NCBI RefSeq assembly: GCF_026420865.1
Contig: NZ_JAPCWC010000007.1
Location: forward strand, 62,001-126,000
DNA: 64,000 nucleotides
From: Novosphingobium clariflavum
GTDB taxonomy: Bacteria > Pseudomonadota > Alphaproteobacteria > Sphingomonadales > Sphingomonadaceae
Direction: 5' to 3'
Notes under the pieces: generated by a model
The model's database searches: none
Told to the model about the DNA's origin: nothing
The model's input: only the letters and a program-made list of their open reading frames with translations
Made by a program: the position numbers and the translations under genes
Shown here: in pieces, positions 60,641 through 64,000 of the stretch
Layout: each line of letters opens with the position of its first letter
How positions within the stretch are numbered: position 1 is the first letter of the stretch

Positions 60641-61093
60641 TCAGGCGTCTCGTTTCTTGAGGAGGACGGTACGCAGCATCGACAGTGCGGTCTCTCCGCG
60701 CTGGTTGGTCAACTCGTGCTTGAACACGACGATGCCCTGCGTCGGGCGCGACTTGCTCTCGCGCATTTCGACCACTTCGGAATGGCAGGTAAGGGTATCG
60801 CCGATGAAGGTGGGCTTAGGCGTCACCACCTTGTCGAAGCCGAGGTTGGCGACGAGCGTCCCCACGGTGGTATCCGCAATGGAAAGGCCGACGGCGAGGC
60901 TGAAGGTGAAAGTGGAATTGACGAGGATCTGCCCGAACTCGCTCTGCTTCGCGAACTCGGCGTCGAGATGGAGCGGCTGCATGTTGTGCGTCATCGCCGA
61001 GAACAGGAGGTTGTCGGTCTCGGTAACGGTGCGGCTGGGCTGGTGGGTGATGCGCTCGCCGAGGGTCCATTCGTCGAAAAACTTGCCGGGCAT
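60641..61093 (-). CDS. MaoC-family (R)-enoyl-CoA hydratase-like protein
   Basis: A 150-residue single hotdog protein. GKFFDEWTLGERITHQPSRTVTETDNLLFSAMTHNMQPLHLDAEFAKQSEFGQILVNSTFT carries the MaoC active-site Asp/His region (D-N...M-H-N...P-L-H-L-D). It may hydrate an unsaturated acyl-CoA such as mesaconyl- or methylglutaconyl-type intermediates. Its ATG overlaps the carboxylase alpha-subunit stop (TAATG), so it belongs to that operon. Confidence 0.82.
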   Translation of the reverse strand: MPGKFFDEWTLGERITHQPSRTVTETDNLLFSAMTHNMQPLHLDAEFAKQSEFGQILVNSTFTFSLAVGLSIADTTVGTLVANLGFDKVVTPKPTFIGDTLTCHSEVVEMRESKSRPTQGIVVFKHELTNQRGETALSMLRTVLLKKRDA

Positions 61094-62934
61094 TATGCGC
61101 TCTCCTCGATCCGGGCGAGCAGGGTTTCGACCTGCACTTGCGCTCCAGCAGTGGCGTTGAGTTCGGCGACCACGCCATCGAACGGCGCGGTGAGCGTATG
61201 CTCCATCTTCATCGCTTCGAGGGTGAGCAGCTTCTGGCCCTTGGTCACGGTCTGCCCTTGGGCGACCTCGACGGCGATCACCTTGCCCGGCATCGGCGCC
61301 AGGATCGCGCCGGAGGCATCCGCACCGCCATGCACGCCGTCACGGCGCCAGGGGGAGAGCAGCCAGGCCTGGCCCTGCTCGGTGACGAGCACGGCATCAT
61401 CGGGTTCGTCGCTCCCTTCGCCGGTCAGCGCGATCTCGACCTTCTCGCCGTCGAGCGAGAACCACGCTGACCGCGCCGATGCAGCATTGAGACGGAAACC
61501 GGCGAGCGAGGTGATGGGCACGAGCGAATTGGCGGCCGCCTCCAGCACTTCGTCCGAGGGCATGGGCGCCTCGGCCAGAGCCTCGCCATCGCGGCCGATC
61601 AGGCCGGTGTCGACCTTGCCCGCCGCAAAATCGGGATGCTGCAGGGCCTTCACGAGGAACGAGGCATTGGTGCGCACCGGCCAGACGGCGGTGTCCTCCA
61701 GCATCTCGCCCAGCGCCCCGCGCGCCTCGTCGCGGTCCTCGCCCCAGGCGATGACCTTGGCGATCATCGGGTCGTAGAAGGGCGAAACTTCGGCGCCTTC
61801 GTATACGCCGGTGTCGATGCGGCCGCCCTCGGCCTCGCCGAACTCGAGCAGTTCAAGCGTGCCGATGCTGGGCAGGAAGCCCTTGGCCGGGTCCTCGGCA
61901 TAGAGGCGCGCCTCCATCGCCCAGCCATGGATCTCGAGATCCTGCTGCGCCTTGGGCAGCGGCTGGCCGCTGGCGACGAGCAATTGCCATTCGACGAGGT
62001 CGACCCCGGTAATCTCCTCCGTCACCGGATGCTCGACCTGCAGGCGGGTGTTCATTTCCATGAACCAGATGCGGTCGGCCGAAAGCGGGCCAGAACCGTC
62101 GGCAATGAACTCGATGGTGCCGGCACCGACATAGTCCACCGCCTTGGCCGCACGCACGGCGGCGGCGCAAAGCGCCTCACGCGTCGCCGCATCCATGCCG
62201 GGGGCGGGGGCTTCCTCGATCACCTTCTGGTGGCGGCGCTGCAGCGAGCAGTCACGCTCGAACAAGTGGACGACGTTGCCGTGGCGATCGCCAAAGACCT
62301 GCACCTCGATGTGGCGCGGGCTGGCGATGTACTTCTCGATCAGCACATGGTCGTTGCCGAACGAGGACGCCGCCTCGCGCTTGCACGAGGCCAGCGCGTC
62401 GACGAAGGCCTCGGGCGCCTCGACCAGCCGCATGCCCTTGCCGCCACCGCCGGCCACCGCCTTGATCAGCACCGGATAGCCGATCTTCTCGGCCTCGTCG
62501 GCCAGGAACGCGGGGGCCTGGTTCTCGCCCATGTAACCCGGCGTCACCGGAACCCCGGCCGCAGCCATGAGCGTCTTCGCCGCGTCCTTCAGGCCCATCG
62601 CAGTGATCGAGGACGGGTTCGGCCCGACCCAGACCAGCCCTGCGTCGATCACCGCCTGCGCGAACTCGGCATTCTCGGACAGGAAGCCGTAGCCGGGGTG
62701 GATCGCCTCGGCCCCGGTCGCCTTTGCCGCGGCGAGGATCTTCTCACCGACAAGATAGCTCTCGCGCGCAGGCGACGGACCGATATGCACCGCCTCGTCC
62801 GCCTCGCGCACATGGAGCGCATCGGCGTCCGCGTCCGAATAGACGGCAACCGTGCGGATACCCATCTGGCGGGCCGTGCGGATGACGCGGCAGGCAATCT
62901 CGCCGCGATTGGCGATGAGCAGCGACTGGATCAT
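61093..62934 (-). CDS. Acyl-CoA carboxylase alpha subunit (biotin carboxylase + biotin carrier), 3-methylcrotonyl-CoA type
   Basis: A 613-residue protein. The N-terminal biotin carboxylase begins QSLLIANRGEIACRVIRTARQMGIRTVAVYSDAD. The ATP-grasp Gly loop is KAVAGGGGKGMRLVE, and the catalytic region is EMNTRLQVEHPVTEEITGVDLVEWQL. The C-terminal biotinyl domain has LEAMKMEH, whose Lys carries biotin. With the beta subunit encoded upstream it fixes CO2 on an acyl-CoA. Length and operon fit 3-methylcrotonyl- or geranyl-CoA carboxylase; acetyl/propionyl types cannot be excluded. Confidence 0.88.
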   Translation of the reverse strand: MIQSLLIANRGEIACRVIRTARQMGIRTVAVYSDADADALHVREADEAVHIGPSPARESYLVGEKILAAAKATGAEAIHPGYGFLSENAEFAQAVIDAGLVWVGPNPSSITAMGLKDAAKTLMAAAGVPVTPGYMGENQAPAFLADEAEKIGYPVLIKAVAGGGGKGMRLVEAPEAFVDALASCKREAASSFGNDHVLIEKYIASPRHIEVQVFGDRHGNVVHLFERDCSLQRRHQKVIEEAPAPGMDAATREALCAAAVRAAKAVDYVGAGTIEFIADGSGPLSADRIWFMEMNTRLQVEHPVTEEITGVDLVEWQLLVASGQPLPKAQQDLEIHGWAMEARLYAEDPAKGFLPSIGTLELLEFGEAEGGRIDTGVYEGAEVSPFYDPMIAKVIAWGEDRDEARGALGEMLEDTAVWPVRTNASFLVKALQHPDFAAGKVDTGLIGRDGEALAEAPMPSDEVLEAAANSLVPITSLAGFRLNAASARSAWFSLDGEKVEIALTGEGSDEPDDAVLVTEQGQAWLLSPWRRDGVHGGADASGAILAPMPGKVIAVEVAQGQTVTKGQKLLTLEAMKMEHTLTAPFDGVVAELNATAGAQVQVETLLARIEESA

Positions 62935-63248
62935 GGATGACGCTCCGGAAAGCCGTGGCGGCTATGCAGCGCCGCAAGGACGCCCTCGATATCGCCCGCA
63001 AATCCGCCCTCGGCGAAGGCAAGCGCGGGCAGGTTCTGGTTCTCCTCGCCCAGCTGGGCGACGACTTGCGCCCGCGGCCGCGGCCAGCCGACACGCACGA
63101 CCTCGATATTGCCCGCCCGCTCGGGGAACAGCGCCAGCAGGCCCTCGACCGTCACGCAGTCCTTGCAATAGAACCGGCGCTCGCCCCCGAGAGCCGGATC
63201 GGCATAATCGAAATCGAGTACAAAAAGAGTATCCTTGGCCATCGCCAT
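62931..63248 (-). CDS. DUF3088 protein with CxxC motif
   Basis: A 105-residue protein. It begins AMAKDTLFVLDFDYADPALGG and has RRFYCKDCVTVEGLLALFPE with Cys28 and Cys31, then VVRVGWPRPRAQVVAQLGEENQNLPALAF. The beta-strand, CxxC-helix and late cis-Pro-like NLPAL pattern suggest a thioredoxin/glutaredoxin-like fold. It lies between the carboxylase beta and alpha genes, overlapping both (TGATG and ATGA). Its role in the carboxylase unit is unknown. Confidence 0.75.
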   Translation of the reverse strand: MAMAKDTLFVLDFDYADPALGGERRFYCKDCVTVEGLLALFPERAGNIEVVRVGWPRPRAQVVAQLGEENQNLPALAFAEGGFAGDIEGVLAALHSRHGFPERHP

Positions 63249-64000
63249 CACATCCTGAACACGCCGAACTGCGGCTTCTCGGGGATCGGTGCCTCAAGGC
63301 AGGCGGCCAGCGCAAGGCCCAGCACATCGCGGGTCTGCGCCGGATCGATCACCCCGTCGTCCCACAGCCGCGCGGTGGCATAGTAGGGGTTGCCCTCGTC
63401 CTCGTACTTCTGGCGGATCGGCGCCTTGAAGGCTTCCGCCTGCTCCGGCGACCACGTCGCGGCATCACGGTGGACGGTCGCCAGCACCGAGGCTGCCTGT
63501 TCGCCGCCCATCACCGAGATACGTGCATTGGGCCAGGTGAACAGGAAACGCGGATCGTAGGCACGCCCGCACATGCCGTAGTTGCCCGCGCCGAACGAGC
63601 CGCCGATCAGCACGGTGATCTTCGGCACTGTGGCGGTGGCGACAGCCGTGACGAGCTTGGCCCCGTGCTTGGCGATGCCCTCCGCCTCGTACTTGCCGCC
63701 GACCATGAAGCCGGAAATGTTCTGGAGGAACAGGAGCGGGATGCGGCGCTGGCACGCCAGTTCGATGAAATGCGCCCCCTTCTGCGCACTTTCCGAAAAC
63801 AGCACCCCGTTGTTGGCAAGGATCGCCACCGGGTGCCCGTGGATATGCGCGAAACCGCAGACAAGGGTCGCGCCGTAGAGCGCCTTGAACTCGTGGAATT
63901 CGGAGCCGTCGACGATGCGGGCGATCACCTCATGCACGTCATAGGGCGCGCGCACGTCCTCGGGTACGATCGCGTAAAGCTCTTCCGGGTCGTACTTGGG
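63248..64000 (-). CDS. Acyl-CoA carboxylase beta subunit (carboxyltransferase), C-terminal part, cut by window edge
   Basis: The last 250 residues are in the window. [35 protein letters not shown] and [78 protein letters not shown] are diagnostic of 3-methylcrotonyl-CoA carboxylase beta-type carboxyltransferases. It carries the second half of the crotonase-like active site. It is upstream of DUF3088 and the alpha subunit in one transcript. A leucine or isoprenoid-acid degradation role is likely. Confidence 0.88.
   Translation of the reverse strand, partial: PKYDPEELYAIVPEDVRAPYDVHEVIARIVDGSEFHEFKALYGATLVCGFAHIHGHPVAILANNGVLFSESAQKGAHFIELACQRRIPLLFLQNISGFMVGGKYEAEGIAKHGAKLVTAVATATVPKITVLIGGSFGAGNYGMCGRAYDPRFLFTWPNARISVMGGEQAASVLATVHRDAATWSPEQAEAFKAPIRQKYEDEGNPYYATARLWDDGVIDPAQTRDVLGLALAACLEAPIPEKPQFGVFRM

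Noticed and set aside
60497..61777. Long plus-strand frame opposite the MaoC and carboxylase genes
   Set aside because: Antisense shadow of conserved minus-strand genes with no motifs.
1..64000. tRNA, rRNA, CRISPR arrays, transposases, prophage genes
   Set aside because: I looked for cloverleaf-like sequence, regularly spaced repeats and transposase or integrase motifs in the gaps and on both strands and saw none that could be supported.

Overview
The window is GC-rich, densely coded, with short intergenic gaps and many ATGA/GTGA-type gene overlaps. Gene content (flagellar genes in alphaproteobacterial form, a UbiH/UbiM-type hydroxylase, an oxidative L-arabinose pathway, CoA-linked acid catabolism) suggests an alphaproteobacterium of the order Sphingomonadales, plausibly Novosphingobium or a close relative. 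The taxon is inferred from protein style, not from a marker gene. No rRNA, tRNA, CRISPR array or intact insertion sequence was seen.

Region 1 (1-10342) is an L-arabinose utilisation locus. It holds a secreted GH51 arabinofuranosidase (cut by the left edge), L-arabinose/D-galactose 1-dehydrogenase, a GguC/AraD1-type dehydratase, 2-ketoglutarate semialdehyde dehydrogenase, a FadR-type GntR regulator, a FucP-like sugar:H+ symporter, a periplasmic aldose 1-epimerase, an IlvD/Edd-type L-arabonate dehydratase and an arabinolactonase. Together they can convert arabinan-derived L-arabinose to 2-ketoglutarate without phosphorylation. A shared TGTCGGA-centred motif in front of two divergent units is a candidate operator for the GntR protein.

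Region 2 (10343-47382) is an almost complete flagellar locus. The minus arm carries fliA, flhA, a lytic transglycosylase, flgN, flgM, flgA and an unusual second MotA/MotB-like pair. The plus arm carries flgBCDEFGHIJKL and motAB. A methyltransferase and flagellin fliC follow on the minus strand. Then come a receiver-less sigma-54 activator, fliEFGHIJK, fliLMNOPQR, flhB, an inserted ubiquinone-type hydroxylase, fliD, fliS and a LuxR-type regulator with a degenerate receiver. The promoters form a readable hierarchy: two consensus sigma-54 promoters (before flgB and before the transglycosylase-flhA-fliA unit), CCGGCAA/TTGCCGG half-site clusters that could bind the activator, and four sigma-28 promoters of the form TTAA-N15-(G/A)CCGKTYK (flgM, fliC, the activator gene, fliD). 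No che genes are present, and FliM lacks the usual N-terminal CheY-binding motif.

Region 3 (47383-52150) is accessory: a long gene-poor stretch, a lower-GC orphan gene with a YaaW/DUF3944-like N-terminus, another gene-poor stretch, a small hypothetical gene, a decayed alpha/beta hydrolase and an Excalibur-domain protein.

Region 4 (52150-64000) contains a minus-strand CoA-linked degradation operon (acyl-CoA synthetase, double-hotdog MaoC-like protein, a candidate 31-residue peptide, CaiB-type CoA transferase, SDR) opposite an IclR regulator; two membrane proteins, one with a Cys/Gly-rich tail; and a biotin-dependent acyl-CoA carboxylase operon (beta subunit cut by the right edge, DUF3088 protein, alpha subunit, MaoC hydratase) that looks like leucine/isovalerate-type catabolism.
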